Source: JAEZPW01 sp035629075 (GTDB lineage Bacteria > Acidobacteriota > Terriglobia > Terriglobales > Acidobacteriaceae). Taken from it: 64,000 nucleotides of DNA. How positions within the stretch are numbered: position 1 is the stretch's first letter; each line of letters begins with the position of its first letter. The notes under the pieces are model-generated. The model saw only the letters and a list, made by a program, of their open reading frames with translations. It was not told where the DNA came from and did no database searches. This document shows, piece after piece, positions 32,450 to 41,523 of the stretch. A program made the position numbers and the translations under genes. The stretch spans positions 62,001 through 126,000 of the forward strand of contig DASPIK010000080.1 in NCBI GenBank assembly GCA_035629075.1. The letters run 5' to 3'.

Positions 32450-33808
32450 TTACATCCCGGGTAGTTTCATGCCGGCCAGCTTGCGGCCGAAGCTCGCTTT
32501 CCCCATGTCCTTGAACATCTTTCGCATCTGGGCGTACTGACGCAGAAGCTGGTTCACTTCCTGAATGCTGGTGCCCGATCCGCGTGCGATGCGTTTGCGG
32601 CGGCTCCCGCTTATCGCTTCGTGATGGGTGCGCTCGTAAGGAGTCATCGAGTTGATGATGGCCTCCACACGGTTGATCTCTTTGTCGTCGACCTTGTCGG
32701 CCACCTGCTGAAGATTCGCGAAGGGTCCGATGCGCGGCAGCATGCCGAGAATCGACGAGAGCGATCCCATCTTTTTCACTTGGCGCAACTGATCCCGGAA
32801 GTCTTCGAGCGAAAAACCATCGCCGCCTAGAGCTTTCTTTGCAAATTCTTCAGACTTCTTCTTGTCCAGGCGCTCTTCGGCCTTTTCGATGAGCGACATG
32901 ATGTCGCCCATGCCGAGAATGCGCGAGACGATGCGATCGGGATGGAAAGGTTCGAGCGCATCGTATTTTTCGCCGATACCGATGAACTTGATTGGCTGGC
33001 CAGTAACGTTACGGATTGACAATGCTGCGCCGCCGCGCGCGTCACCGTCCATCTTCGTCAGGACTACGCCAGTCAAGGTCAGCTTTTTGTGGAACTCATC
33101 AGCGGACTTAACAGCGTCCTGACCGGTCATAGCATCGGCAACGAACAGAATTTCTTGTGGATTCAGCAGCGACTTCAGCCCCTGCATCTCGTCCATCAAT
33201 TGTTCGTCAATGTGAAGACGTCCGGCGGTATCGACGATAAGCATGTCGCAGCCGAAATTGATAGCTTCACGACGAGCTTCTTTAACCAGGCGGATGACTG
33301 TGTCTGTATTCGCCTGTTCGACTTTGCCCTCGTAAATGTTGCAGTTCACGGCTTGGGCGACGACCTTCAACTGCTCTCGGGCGGCGGGTCGATAAACGTC
33401 GACGGAGACGAGCATGGGCCGGTGTCCGCCCTTTTTGAGCCAGTAGGCGAGTTTGCCCGAGGTGGTCGTCTTGCCGGAACCCTGAAGACCCGCCATCAGG
33501 ACCACGGTAGGCGGTTGGGAGGCGAACTTGAACTTCGCCGTGTCCTTGCCGAGGATTTCGATCAACTCGTCCCGGACGATCTTCACGACCTGCTCGGCGG
33601 GCGAAAGCGCGGTCATCACCTCTTGGCCGAGAGCCTTGGCTCTGATCTGATCGATGAGGATCTTTACGACCTTGAAGTTGACGTCGGCCTCAAGCAGCGC
33701 AAGGCGGATCTCGCGCAGCGCCTCTTCCATGTTCTCTTCGCTCAGCTTGCCCTGGCCACGAAGATTCTTGAATGCGCGTTGTAGTTTCTCGGAAAGGTTC
33801 TCAAACAT
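32450..33808 (-). CDS. ffh: Signal recognition particle GTPase Ffh
   Basis: Ffh (SRP54) targets nascent membrane proteins with 4.5S RNA. The 452-aa product has the N domain (MFENLSEKLQRAFKNLRGQGKLSEENMEEALREIR), the G domain with GLQGSGKTTTSGKLA, DTAGRLHIDE and TKMDGDARGGAALS, and the M domain with the SGSRRKRIARGSGTSIQEVNQLLRQYAQMRKMFKDM RNA-binding helices. The C-terminus GMKLPGM is standard. A 14-base direct copy of its stop-codon region is found 19 bases downstream at 32429-32442. No 4.5S RNA gene was recognised nearby. Confidence 0.97.
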   Translation of the reverse strand: MFENLSEKLQRAFKNLRGQGKLSEENMEEALREIRLALLEADVNFKVVKILIDQIRAKALGQEVMTALSPAEQVVKIVRDELIEILGKDTAKFKFASQPPTVVLMAGLQGSGKTTTSGKLAYWLKKGGHRPMLVSVDVYRPAAREQLKVVAQAVNCNIYEGKVEQANTDTVIRLVKEARREAINFGCDMLIVDTAGRLHIDEQLMDEMQGLKSLLNPQEILFVADAMTGQDAVKSADEFHKKLTLTGVVLTKMDGDARGGAALSIRNVTGQPIKFIGIGEKYDALEPFHPDRIVSRILGMGDIMSLIEKAEERLDKKKSEEFAKKALGGDGFSLEDFRDQLRQVKKMGSLSSILGMLPRIGPFANLQQVADKVDDKEINRVEAIINSMTPYERTHHEAISGSRRKRIARGSGTSIQEVNQLLRQYAQMRKMFKDMGKASFGRKLAGMKLPGM

Positions 33809-33960
33809 GAGTGCTTAGCTTCAGCTCGGAATGCTAAATAGATGGATGCAGCCGGACGGGGTATCGACTCGGCGGCAACGAAGCTTCAGGATAACACGCG
33901 AGAGCCGTGTGCCTTGGAGCAGCAAGGTGCTGCCGACGCCGCGACGCTGCATGAATAGCT

Positions 33961-34011
33961 GCGGGCGAGCGAGCCGCCCGCGCGATGGGCCAGCGGCTGC
34001 ACAGCCATCGC
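33961..34011. repeat. Paired palindromes upstream of ffh (REP-like copy)
   Basis: GCGGGC (33961-33966) pairs with GCCCGC (33976-33981), followed by GCGATGG (33982-33988) pairing with CCATCGC (34005-34011). It shares GCCGCCCGCGCGA with the element at 28647-28687. It fills most of the recQ-ffh spacer (33809-34033), where I see no gene. Confidence 0.55.
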
Positions 34012-34033
34012 ATCCGGGGTGGTCGGGCTAAGT

Positions 34034-35854
34034 TCATGCGATTCGGTCCAGAAACTCCGACCGAACCCGTTTTGTGCCGCCCTGAGCGAACTTAGCAGTG
34101 ACGTTGTCTCCGCTGATTTCGATGACCTCGCCGGGACCGAACTTCTTGTGGCGCACACCATCCCCGATGGTGAACAGTGCTGGTGACTGAGTGTGCTGGA
34201 GGAACTCCGGCCGGGGCGGAGAGAAGGGAGCTTCAGGCGATACAGCGGCGTCTGCCCGGCCATCTGGCTCGGCGGCAGCGATCGCTTGCGGAGGCTTACG
34301 CTGACGCGAGTTTCTTTTCAAAGTATTCGCGGCGGGCAGGCGTCCTTCAGCCCGGGCGCGACAGTTGTCACAGTGTCCACATTCGTGTCCGGCGTCTTCG
34401 CCAAAGTAGTCCCGGAGATAACGCATTCGGCACTGCGCCGTCTGAGCGTAGCTCATCATGGACTGCAGTCGCTCGCGGTCACTCAGCCCTCGTCGCTCAT
34501 ATTCGCTAAGGAATGCAGTGAGCTCCTCGTTCGAAGCGAAATCCCTCAATTTGTGAAAGGCACCCCTTCGCCGCTCCAGCACCCCGGCTGCCTCCAGTTG
34601 CGAGACAATGACCTGCACTTTCCGCTTAGGCAGGCCGGAGATGGTGGCGAGTTCTTGCAGATGTACGCCGCTGGAGCGTTCTGGCTGGGACGCGAGTTGG
34701 CCCAATGTCTCGTACACCTTGAACGAGTGTTCACGGCGAGGGTATTTGCCGCCCAGGAAGAAGCCTTGAATTCTTCGATCCTCAAGTCGATAGAGAAGCG
34801 TCGCACGAGCCGATTTCCCGTCGCGCCCAGCGCGTCCGGCTTCCTGATAGTAGCTTTCAAGTGAGTCGGGGAAATTCCAGTGGACGACAAACCGGATGTC
34901 GGGTTTGTCAACTCCCATGCCGAAAGCTTTTGTCGCAATCAGGACCCGAACATCATTGTTCATGAACCGCTGCTGAATGTCTTCGCGCTCGCCTTTCCGC
35001 AGCTTTGAGTGGTACCGTTCCGCGTTGTTCCCGTCTTCTCGCAGCCAACTCCAGAGTTCGTTGGCAGCGCGAATCGTAGCCGTGTAGATGAGCCCTGTTC
35101 CTTCTCGTTCCCCGGCGAGCATCTGTCGTATGCGCTCGCGCTTGGCTTGGCTATTGACTGTCGGGAGTACCTCAAAGAAAAGATTGGCGCGTTCGATACC
35201 GGTATTCACGATCTCGGCTTTGTTCATTCCGAGTTGCTTGATGACATCCGCCGCTACTTCGGGCGTGGCAGTGGCTGTGAGGGCCAGTACGGGTGGGTGC
35301 CCGAGGGCTTGGATCGCGTGTTGCAGCGTGAGATACGCAGGCCTGAAGTCGTGGCCCCATTGCGACACACAGTGCGCTTCGTCCACCACGAACAGCGACA
35401 CCCCTGCCTTCTTTAGCAAATCCAGGTACTCAGGGTTCTCGAGTCGCTCTGGCGTCACGTAGATCAGGTCGTGCTCTCCCTCTCGGATTTCCTGAACCGT
35501 GTTCCGCGTTTCTGAGGTGGTGAGGGTCGAGTCAAGTTTTGCAGCATCGATCTCGGCATCTTCAGCTTTCTCCTGTTGGTCCTGCATCAACGAGATCAAA
35601 GGCGAAACGACGACAACCGACTTGGGGAGCAGGAGTGCGGGAAGCTGGTACGTTAGCGACTTGCCTGCGCCCGTCGGCAGAATGCCAACTACGTCATGCT
35701 GCCGCAAAACACATTCGATAATCTCGCGCTGACCAGGGCGGAATTTCTTAACTCCGAAGCGCTGCTCGGCTTCTCGATGGAGGCGTGACCAATCGATCTC
35801 AGGATCGCGTTGACGTGCAGGATTTTTGGGGCCGGATACTGTTTTTGGAACCAT
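34034..35854 (-). CDS. recQ: RecQ-type DNA helicase with Tudor-like C-terminal domain
   Basis: A 3'-5' SF2 helicase of 606 aa. FRPGQREIIECVL (motif 0), PTGAGKSLTYQLPALL (Walker A), VVDEAHCVSQWGHDFRPAY (DEAH and aromatic-rich loop), IATKAFGMGVDKPDIRFVVHWNFPDSLESYYQEAGRAGRDG (motifs V-VI). The zinc domain CRMRYLRDYFGEDAGHECGHCDNC follows, near residues 465-490. Instead of an HRDC domain the end (about 555-606) reads FTIGDGVRHKKFGPGEVIEISGDNVTAKFAQGGTKRVRSEF, resembling the C-terminal Tudor-like domain of UvrD/PcrA. It is divergent from the OmpA gene. Confidence 0.9.
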   Translation of the reverse strand: MVPKTVSGPKNPARQRDPEIDWSRLHREAEQRFGVKKFRPGQREIIECVLRQHDVVGILPTGAGKSLTYQLPALLLPKSVVVVSPLISLMQDQQEKAEDAEIDAAKLDSTLTTSETRNTVQEIREGEHDLIYVTPERLENPEYLDLLKKAGVSLFVVDEAHCVSQWGHDFRPAYLTLQHAIQALGHPPVLALTATATPEVAADVIKQLGMNKAEIVNTGIERANLFFEVLPTVNSQAKRERIRQMLAGEREGTGLIYTATIRAANELWSWLREDGNNAERYHSKLRKGEREDIQQRFMNNDVRVLIATKAFGMGVDKPDIRFVVHWNFPDSLESYYQEAGRAGRDGKSARATLLYRLEDRRIQGFFLGGKYPRREHSFKVYETLGQLASQPERSSGVHLQELATISGLPKRKVQVIVSQLEAAGVLERRRGAFHKLRDFASNEELTAFLSEYERRGLSDRERLQSMMSYAQTAQCRMRYLRDYFGEDAGHECGHCDNCRARAEGRLPAANTLKRNSRQRKPPQAIAAAEPDGRADAAVSPEAPFSPPRPEFLQHTQSPALFTIGDGVRHKKFGPGEVIEISGDNVTAKFAQGGTKRVRSEFLDRIA

Positions 35855-36004
35855 GGGGGTCAGGGGTTGGAGTGGCAGGGCGGCGGTTCAGTTGCCTTTT
35901 GCAACAAATGCGAGTGCACGCGCCCTGCCAAGCAAACTCGGACCACGGCCATCAGCATCTTTCTTTATCAACCGAACGAAATTTCGAACAAGTCAGGAAC
36001 TGTC

Positions 36005-37882
36005 ATGATGAGCAGAATTGTCGCTGTTCTGGCGTTCGCCGTGTTTGGCCTGCCCGTAGCGGCACAGTCCGGGAATCCTGCACCAGACCCGCAGTCCGGG
36101 ACCGGCACGGCTCAGCAGAGTATTCAAGTCGAGCCCATGGACGAGACGCCGGTATATCGGGTGAGCGTGGTCTCCCGCACGGCAAAGGCTGTGAATTACC
36201 GCGATAGAACGGGTGAAACCAAGATCGGGTTCAAGGGAACGGACCTTATGTCAAACGCGAAGGGAGAAGCCAAGATCGACCCTAAGCCCGGACGTTTGGC
36301 TATTGAGGCTTCGCTCGAGAACATGAAGCCGGCGACCACCTTCGGTCCCGAGTATCTGACTTACGTGCTGTGGGCTATCACTCCGGAAGGACGTCCAAGA
36401 AATCTGGGCGAACTGTTGGTCAACGACGATGGCAAGGCTCATACGGATGTGACGACCAACCTGCAGGCATTCGGGCTCATTGTGACTGCGGAACCATACT
36501 TCGCAGTTTCGCAACCCAGCAACCTCGTCGTCGCAGAAAATGTGATCCCCACAAACGTGAAGGGGTGGGAGCGGCCGATCGACGCCAAATTCGACTTAAT
36601 TCAGCGCGGCGAATACACAGCCGATATTCCCGTTTCGCAACTGCCGTCTATCAAGGCAACTTCGGAGACGCCGCAGTCGCTGGTGCAAGCAGAGAATGCA
36701 GTAGCCATCGCCAAGGCAACTGGAGCGGAGAAATATGCTCCGGAGGCGCTGCGAAAAGCAGAAGAGTTTCTCGACAAAGGACGAGATTACCTGCGTCGAG
36801 ATCAGAACGAAAAGGCTATTGGAACCGTCGCTAGAGGAGCTACCCAGCAAGCCGAAGACGCGCGTTTGCTGACGATACGCCGAAAACAAGAAGAGCGGCT
36901 AGCCGCGGAGCGCCGCCAACAGCAAGAGCGCACAGCGGCAGCCCAGGCACAGGCGCAACAGGAAGTGGCCGCACGGCAACAGGCAGAACAGGAGCGTCTT
37001 GCTGCCGAGCAGGCGAGAACGGAAGCGGAGCGCGCCCGGTTGGAAGCCGAAGCTGCGGCCCAGCGTGCGGCACAGGAGCGTCAGCAGGCAGAAGCCGCAA
37101 GGCAGGCTGCGCTTGAGCAGCAACAGCAACTTCAGACCGAGGCGCAGCGCTCACAGTTGGCAGCGGAGCAGGCGCAACAGACAGCGCAGGAAGCTCAACG
37201 TCAACGTGAGGAAATGCGAGCCCGCTTGCAGCAGCAGCTGAATACCGTCCTGGAAACGAAACAAACGGCGCGTGGACTGATCGTAAACATGTCGGATGTC
37301 TTGTTCGATACGGGCAAGGCTACGCTGAAGCCTGGGGCGAAGTTGAGGCTCGCCAAGGTTGCCGGAATCATCATGGCTTACCCGGATCTGCGGCTCGAGA
37401 TCGAAGGCCACACTGACAGCACCGGGACGCCTGAATTCAACCAGGTACTGTCCGAGCGACGGGCCGCTACGGTACGCGATTATCTGATCAGCCAGGGCGT
37501 CCCGGTCAACAATGTCGTGGCCCGAGGCTTTGGGCAAACCAGTCCGGTCGCAGCGAACACAACAGCGCAGGGTCGTCAACTCAACCGTCGAGTGGACCTG
37601 GTTGTCTCCGGGGAGGCGATTGGTGTCAATACTGGACCGGGCGGCCCCGCCGGTTCTCCGGGAATGAACGCCGGAGGCGGCACATCAGCGGGTCAACCTG
37701 GGACTGGAACGTCGGCCGGGGCGGCTACCTCGGGCGGCGTGACGGGTACTGCAACCGGTACTCAAGGATCGCCTCAGCAGGGCGTAGGCGCCTCAGGAAC
37801 AGTAGCGACACCGGCCGGAACTGGGGCGGTGGGCGCTGGCACCCAAAATCCGCCGGCCAATACGACTCCGCCTCCCATGTGA
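36005..37882 (+). CDS. OmpA-family envelope protein with coiled-coil and low-complexity tail
   Basis: From ATG 36005 (CAGGAA upstream) the product is 625 aa. It has a signal peptide (AVFGLPVAAQ), an N-terminal globular region (about 40-230) including EYLTYVLWAITPEGRPRNLGEL, a helical Ala/Gln/Glu/Arg-rich coiled coil (about 290-415), and an OmpA C-terminal peptidoglycan-binding domain (about 430-535: VLFDTGKATLKPGAKLRLAKVAG, IEGHTDSTGTPEFNQVLSERRAATVRDYLISQGV, LNRRVDLVV). A Gly/Thr/Ala-rich tail of about 85 residues follows. It likely tethers the wall to the envelope. The frame continues upstream to 35810 without a signal peptide, so the later ATG is chosen. Confidence 0.88.
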   Translation: MMSRIVAVLAFAVFGLPVAAQSGNPAPDPQSGTGTAQQSIQVEPMDETPVYRVSVVSRTAKAVNYRDRTGETKIGFKGTDLMSNAKGEAKIDPKPGRLAIEASLENMKPATTFGPEYLTYVLWAITPEGRPRNLGELLVNDDGKAHTDVTTNLQAFGLIVTAEPYFAVSQPSNLVVAENVIPTNVKGWERPIDAKFDLIQRGEYTADIPVSQLPSIKATSETPQSLVQAENAVAIAKATGAEKYAPEALRKAEEFLDKGRDYLRRDQNEKAIGTVARGATQQAEDARLLTIRRKQEERLAAERRQQQERTAAAQAQAQQEVAARQQAEQERLAAEQARTEAERARLEAEAAAQRAAQERQQAEAARQAALEQQQQLQTEAQRSQLAAEQAQQTAQEAQRQREEMRARLQQQLNTVLETKQTARGLIVNMSDVLFDTGKATLKPGAKLRLAKVAGIIMAYPDLRLEIEGHTDSTGTPEFNQVLSERRAATVRDYLISQGVPVNNVVARGFGQTSPVAANTTAQGRQLNRRVDLVVSGEAIGVNTGPGGPAGSPGMNAGGGTSAGQPGTGTSAGAATSGGVTGTATGTQGSPQQGVGASGTVATPAGTGAVGAGTQNPPANTTPPPM

Positions 37883-37936
37883 GAGTTGCTGAAGGATATC
37901 CCACCCTGGTATCGAAATGACCCGGTGCCAGGGGGG

Positions 37937-38932
37937 CTACTGCCAATTGAACACTTCTTTTGCCGCTTGCACCGTGTTGCAGTGAATGTTGACTGTGTCG
38001 TCGAGCCGTCGCGCGTACCCACCAGCGTAGCTGACCATCACTGGGATCCCGCGTTCTTTGCAAACGCGGAACACGAATTCGTCACGCTGCTTCAGACCGT
38101 CCATTGAGAGCGATAAGCCTCCCAGTTGGTCATCCTGATAAGGATCGGCACCTGCGAGATAGCAGATCAGGTCGGGCTGGAACTGCCGCAAGCCCGAGCT
38201 GAGCGCATTGTCCAGCCAAGCCAGATACTCCGCATCAGCGGTTCGGTCGGGAAGATTCACGTCGATTGACGATGGCGGTTTCCAAGCCGGGTAGTTGTTT
38301 TCCTGATGCAGAGAGATCGTGAACACGTCTCCGAAATGATTTTCTTTCATGCTCACGGGGTGCGGCGGAGAGAACATCGGAGCCGACCATGACGGCAGCG
38401 GCTGTGGTTCCGTTTGCGGTTTGCCAAATATCACCGCGGTTCCGTTGCCCTGATGAACATCGAGGTCAAGCGTCATCGCTCGTGCAATTTTGCCGTCGGC
38501 CATCATTCGGCGAATGGCAATTGCTACGTCGTGAATCATGCAGAAGCCTTCGCCATGGTCGGGAAAGGCATGATGGAACCCGCCACCGATCGTGAACGCT
38601 ACGCCATCCTTCAGTGCAAGTTCCGCAGCCTTGATCGAGCCGCCAGCATGCAGCCAAAACGCTTTCACGATCTGCGTTGAAAAGGGAATCTCCATCGCCA
38701 GTTCTTCCCGTGTGCTTAGCATCGCCGTGCGCAGGCGATCCACGTAGTCACGGGTATGAACCAGGAGAACATCATCGTCGCTGGCTGGCTGAGGCTCGAC
38801 GAAATCACTGCGTTCCGCGATGCGCCTGCCGAGCAGTTGTTGGTAAACGAGACGATACTTTTGCCCGGGAAACACGTGGTCGCCGATGGGCAAGTAGTAC
38901 TCGTCACTGTAGACAAGCTTGAATCGCAGCAT
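37937..38932 (-). CDS. Histone-deacetylase-family (acetoin utilization / acetylpolyamine) amidohydrolase
   Basis: A class II HDAC-like zinc hydrolase of 331 aa from ATG 38932. Features: YYLPIGDHVFPGQKY at the N-terminus, GGGFHHAFPDHGEGFCMIHDVAIAIR (catalytic His pair), LDLDVHQGNGTAVIF (zinc ligands Asp and His), and LAGADPYQDDQLGGLSLS (third ligand Asp). Bacterial relatives deacetylate acetylpolyamines or acetyl-lysine. The frame is open to 39055 but the extra residues are unlike the family. It converges with the OmpA-type gene. Confidence 0.9.
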   Translation of the reverse strand: MLRFKLVYSDEYYLPIGDHVFPGQKYRLVYQQLLGRRIAERSDFVEPQPASDDDVLLVHTRDYVDRLRTAMLSTREELAMEIPFSTQIVKAFWLHAGGSIKAAELALKDGVAFTIGGGFHHAFPDHGEGFCMIHDVAIAIRRMMADGKIARAMTLDLDVHQGNGTAVIFGKPQTEPQPLPSWSAPMFSPPHPVSMKENHFGDVFTISLHQENNYPAWKPPSSIDVNLPDRTADAEYLAWLDNALSSGLRQFQPDLICYLAGADPYQDDQLGGLSLSMDGLKQRDEFVFRVCKERGIPVMVSYAGGYARRLDDTVNIHCNTVQAAKEVFNWQ

Positions 38933-39109
38933 AACGCGTCCGCACAGCTTACGCCGAGGTGGTTGCGAGTACAAGAACTGCGAACCACCACACACATGTA
39001 CATGAGACCACGTGAACTTCATTGTGAGATGCTCAAGTAGGCCAGCAGTTTCCAAGGTTACGGGTTCGGCATCTGAATAAGCGCTCGCGACGTATTTGGA
39101 GTACCCGCA

Positions 39110-39307
39110 GTGAAGTTCAAGAGCAGATCGGTGCAGCAGGCGGACTCAGAAGAAACACCCAAAGAACTCGCCAATCCAGAGTTGGACGAAGTTCTCCCTG
39201 TTGGCCGGGACACCGGCGCTCTCCCGGAAGCTCCTTCCCCCGAGAAACCTGTCGTTTCGATCAACGGTCGTGATGTCGACGAGAGCGAGTTGGAAAAAGC
39301 GGCCTAG
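39110..39307 (+). CDS. Small acidic protein of unknown function
   Basis: A possible 65-residue product from GTG 39110, with GGAG nine bases upstream. It is rich in Glu, Pro and Ser and ends VVSINGRDVDESELEKAA; no fold or motif is recognised. It fills the 500-base gap between the HDAC-like gene and ada. Support is limited to the ribosome-binding site and composition; it may be spurious. Confidence 0.35.
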   Translation: MKFKSRSVQQADSEETPKELANPELDEVLPVGRDTGALPEAPSPEKPVVSINGRDVDESELEKAA

Positions 39308-39432
39308 CTGCAGATCAGCTTGCTTCCAGTAATCTGTGTGTTTGTACGACAAGTCCAATCAGATCTACATCGAACACAAGAATCGGATAGTCTATTCGTA
39401 GCGTCTCGGATACGCTGCGGAGCATGACAAGC

Positions 39433-40533
39433 ATGGCAGCACAGAGCACACAGTCTGAGACTCAACCCGGAAGCAGTTTGCCTGCGACGTCGAGTCCCGA
39501 GTGGCGCGCCGTTGTGGAACGGGATAGCCGTTTTGACGGCATCGTGTACTACGCGGTCCTATCGACCGGAATCTACTGCAAACCTTCGTGCGCCTCGCGC
39601 AAGCCCAGGCCCGAACGAGTGCAGCTATTCTTTGATCGGTCCGAAGCCGAGAGCGCCGGTTTTCGGCCGTGTCGCCGCTGCCGGCCGGAAAACGTCGCGA
39701 GCAGCAACTCGCAGTTGGAAGCCGTCCGCAGGGTTTGCCGCTATATAGACTCCAACTTGGAAGCGAGTCTTACCTTGCGTGAACTTGGCTCCGTTGTCGG
39801 GCTCGATCCTCTGCATCTGCAAAAAGTATTCAAGCGCACAACAGGTGTGACTCCCCGACAGTACATTGAGGCAAGGCGTCTGGCGGCTTTCAAGGTCGAA
39901 TTGCGAGTGAATCGCCGCGACGTTACGGACGCGACCTATGAAGTCGGATACGGCTCCAGCAGTCGCATATACGAACGATCGTCGGAGCAGATCGGAATGA
40001 CTCCGGGAGCCTACCGCAAAGGAGCTCCGGGCATTCGCATTCGCTACGCGACCGCAGACTGCTCCCTGGGACGAATCCTTTTGGCTGCGAGCGACCGCGG
40101 TGTGTGTTCCATCAAAGTCGGACAGTCAGACAGCCTCCTGATCGCTGAGTTGTTCAAGGAATTTCCTAAAGCGCTTGTGGAGGGTGATCAGGAGACGCTC
40201 GGGGCCTGGGTGAGTCAGGTTGTCAGCCAAGTGGAGGGCGGAGACGTACCTTCTAATCTGCCGCTGGATATTCAGGCGACAGCATTCCAGCGCCGAGTAT
40301 TTGAGGCTCTGCGACGGATTCCTCGGGGAGAGACGCGGTCGTACTCGCAACTTGCCACGGAAATCGGCGCACCCACTTCGTGCCGCGCAGTCGCGCAAGC
40401 TTGTGCACACAATCCCGTAGCGATTGTCATTCCCTGCCATCGTGTTGTGCAGGCGAACGGAGAATTGGGCGGATACAGGTGGGGCAAAGATCGGAAGAAG
40501 AGGCTGCTAGAAACGGAGGCGCAGCCGCGATAG
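39433..40533 (+). CDS. ada: Adaptive-response methyltransferase/regulator Ada
   Basis: A trifunctional Ada protein (366 aa from ATG 39433, with GGAG 10 bases upstream; ATG 39424 is an alternative). N-terminal zinc domain: methyl-acceptor Cys in TGIYCKPSC with the second pair FRPCRRC. Then an AraC-type helix-turn-helix (LTLRELGSVVGLDPLHLQKVFKRTTGVTPRQYIEARRLAAFK, about residues 115-155). The C-terminal O6-methylguanine-DNA methyltransferase has RIPRGETRSYSQLATEIG, and the active-site PCHRV. It repairs alkylated DNA and activates its own regulon once methylated. Confidence 0.95.
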   Translation: MAAQSTQSETQPGSSLPATSSPEWRAVVERDSRFDGIVYYAVLSTGIYCKPSCASRKPRPERVQLFFDRSEAESAGFRPCRRCRPENVASSNSQLEAVRRVCRYIDSNLEASLTLRELGSVVGLDPLHLQKVFKRTTGVTPRQYIEARRLAAFKVELRVNRRDVTDATYEVGYGSSSRIYERSSEQIGMTPGAYRKGAPGIRIRYATADCSLGRILLAASDRGVCSIKVGQSDSLLIAELFKEFPKALVEGDQETLGAWVSQVVSQVEGGDVPSNLPLDIQATAFQRRVFEALRRIPRGETRSYSQLATEIGAPTSCRAVAQACAHNPVAIVIPCHRVVQANGELGGYRWGKDRKKRLLETEAQPR

Positions 40534-40614
40534 TTCCAGCGAACTCGCGCTCTGCGGCAACAGAATAGCGCGGAGGCTTGGGTGAACTGCAGGTCTTCGG
40601 AAGCGGTTACGACT

Positions 40615-41034
40615 TTACTTCTTCCGGTTGTTGTCCTTCTCGCTGGTGGTTACTACGGCAGACGGAACAAAGGGCCGCCTTACTGGTACGAGCGCGCCCT
40701 TGGACGTCTGAGAAGCCTGGGAGAAATGCGCGAGCATTTCTTTCTGCATGTAGCGGATGAACTCCTGCATCTGCTTCTCCATGAGTTCCATCTTTTCGCG
40801 CATCTGCAGGATGATGCCGATACCGCTGATGTTCACGCCGAGCTCACGCGCCAGGGTAAGGATGAACTCCAGGCGTTCCAGATCTTCTTCAGTGTAAAGG
40901 CGCGTATTGCCCTCGGTGCGCGAGGGCTTGAGCAGCCCCTCTCGCTCGTACAATCGCAGAGTCTGCGGATGTACGTTGTACATCTCCGCCACCGAGCTGA
41001 TCATGTACGCGCCTTTTCCGCGTTTCTTAACCAT
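40615..41034 (-). CDS. hspR: MerR-family heat-shock repressor HspR
   Basis: A 139-residue MerR-type regulator: YMISSVAEMYNVHPQTLRLYEREGLLKPSRTEGNTRLYTEEDLERLEFILTLARELGVNISGIGIILQM is the HspR DNA-binding and wing region, followed by a coiled-coil helix and a basic tail. HspR binds HAIR (CTTGAGT-N7-ACTCAAG) operators and represses dnaK operons in actinobacteria and other phyla, with DnaK as co-repressor. It is the last gene of the dnaK operon, and a HAIR-like operator overlaps the operon promoter at 45303-45323. The 'YDIx' aromatic residues of the hinge are conserved. Confidence 0.9.
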   Translation of the reverse strand: MVKKRGKGAYMISSVAEMYNVHPQTLRLYEREGLLKPSRTEGNTRLYTEEDLERLEFILTLARELGVNISGIGIILQMREKMELMEKQMQEFIRYMQKEMLAHFSQASQTSKGALVPVRRPFVPSAVVTTSEKDNNRKK

Positions 41035-41042
41035 AGGCCGAT

Positions 41043-41513
41043 CTATTCAGTTCCAGTATCTTGATCTTGAGAGGCGGAGCCTTCATTGCCTGCCTCGCTG
41101 AAAATCTGGTTCGCACCCTGCTGGGCGAAAGCCGTGCCAAAGTCGACGGCACCTTCCTTGACTGTATACGGAAAGAACACCTCGACCGAGTTGCCATCGG
41201 AATCGTCTAGCGCGAAGCTAACGGCCTGCACGGATTCTTGTTCACCAGGCTTCGTAACGTTGACGTCCGTGACGAGCGCGGTGGTCGTCCATTTGCCCTG
41301 CTGTGCTCCCTCACGGAGTGCCTGGTTGGCGTAGTCGAACACCTCCTGCGAGTCGGCGTCCTCCGCTTCGTTCGCGAACTGCATAAGGTGGATCTGCTCG
41401 TCTGGCGTGATGACGCCCGCGTACGGCAGAAATCCGCCACTTTCGGTCAGCATCTTTTCCGCGAACGGCATGAGTGCCTGCATGAGCTGCTGAGCTTTCT
41501 GCTGAGAATCCAT
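41043..41513 (-). CDS. Conserved-looking 156-aa protein between dnaJ and hspR, function unknown
   Basis: From ATG 41513 (GAGGGA seven bases upstream) the protein is 156 aa. It starts MDSQQKAQQLMQALMPFAEKMLTESGGFLPYAGVI and has ALREGAQQGKWTTTALVTDVNVTKPGEQESVQAVSFALDDSDGNSVEVFFPYTV followed by a Gln/Ser/Glu-rich tail. I recall similar unknown proteins of this pattern, but no function is known to me. It is embedded in the heat-shock operon, ten bases after dnaJ and nine before hspR, so it should be co-induced by heat. It might be a stress adaptor; this is only inference. Confidence 0.8.
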   Translation of the reverse strand: MDSQQKAQQLMQALMPFAEKMLTESGGFLPYAGVITPDEQIHLMQFANEAEDADSQEVFDYANQALREGAQQGKWTTTALVTDVNVTKPGEQESVQAVSFALDDSDGNSVEVFFPYTVKEGAVDFGTAFAQQGANQIFSEAGNEGSASQDQDTGTE

Positions 41514-41523
41514 TACGTGTCCC

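Noticed and set aside
32310..32450. 4.5S (SRP) RNA gene near ffh
   Set aside because: The region folds as a simple palindrome with no GGAA tetraloop or SRP core that I can identify.
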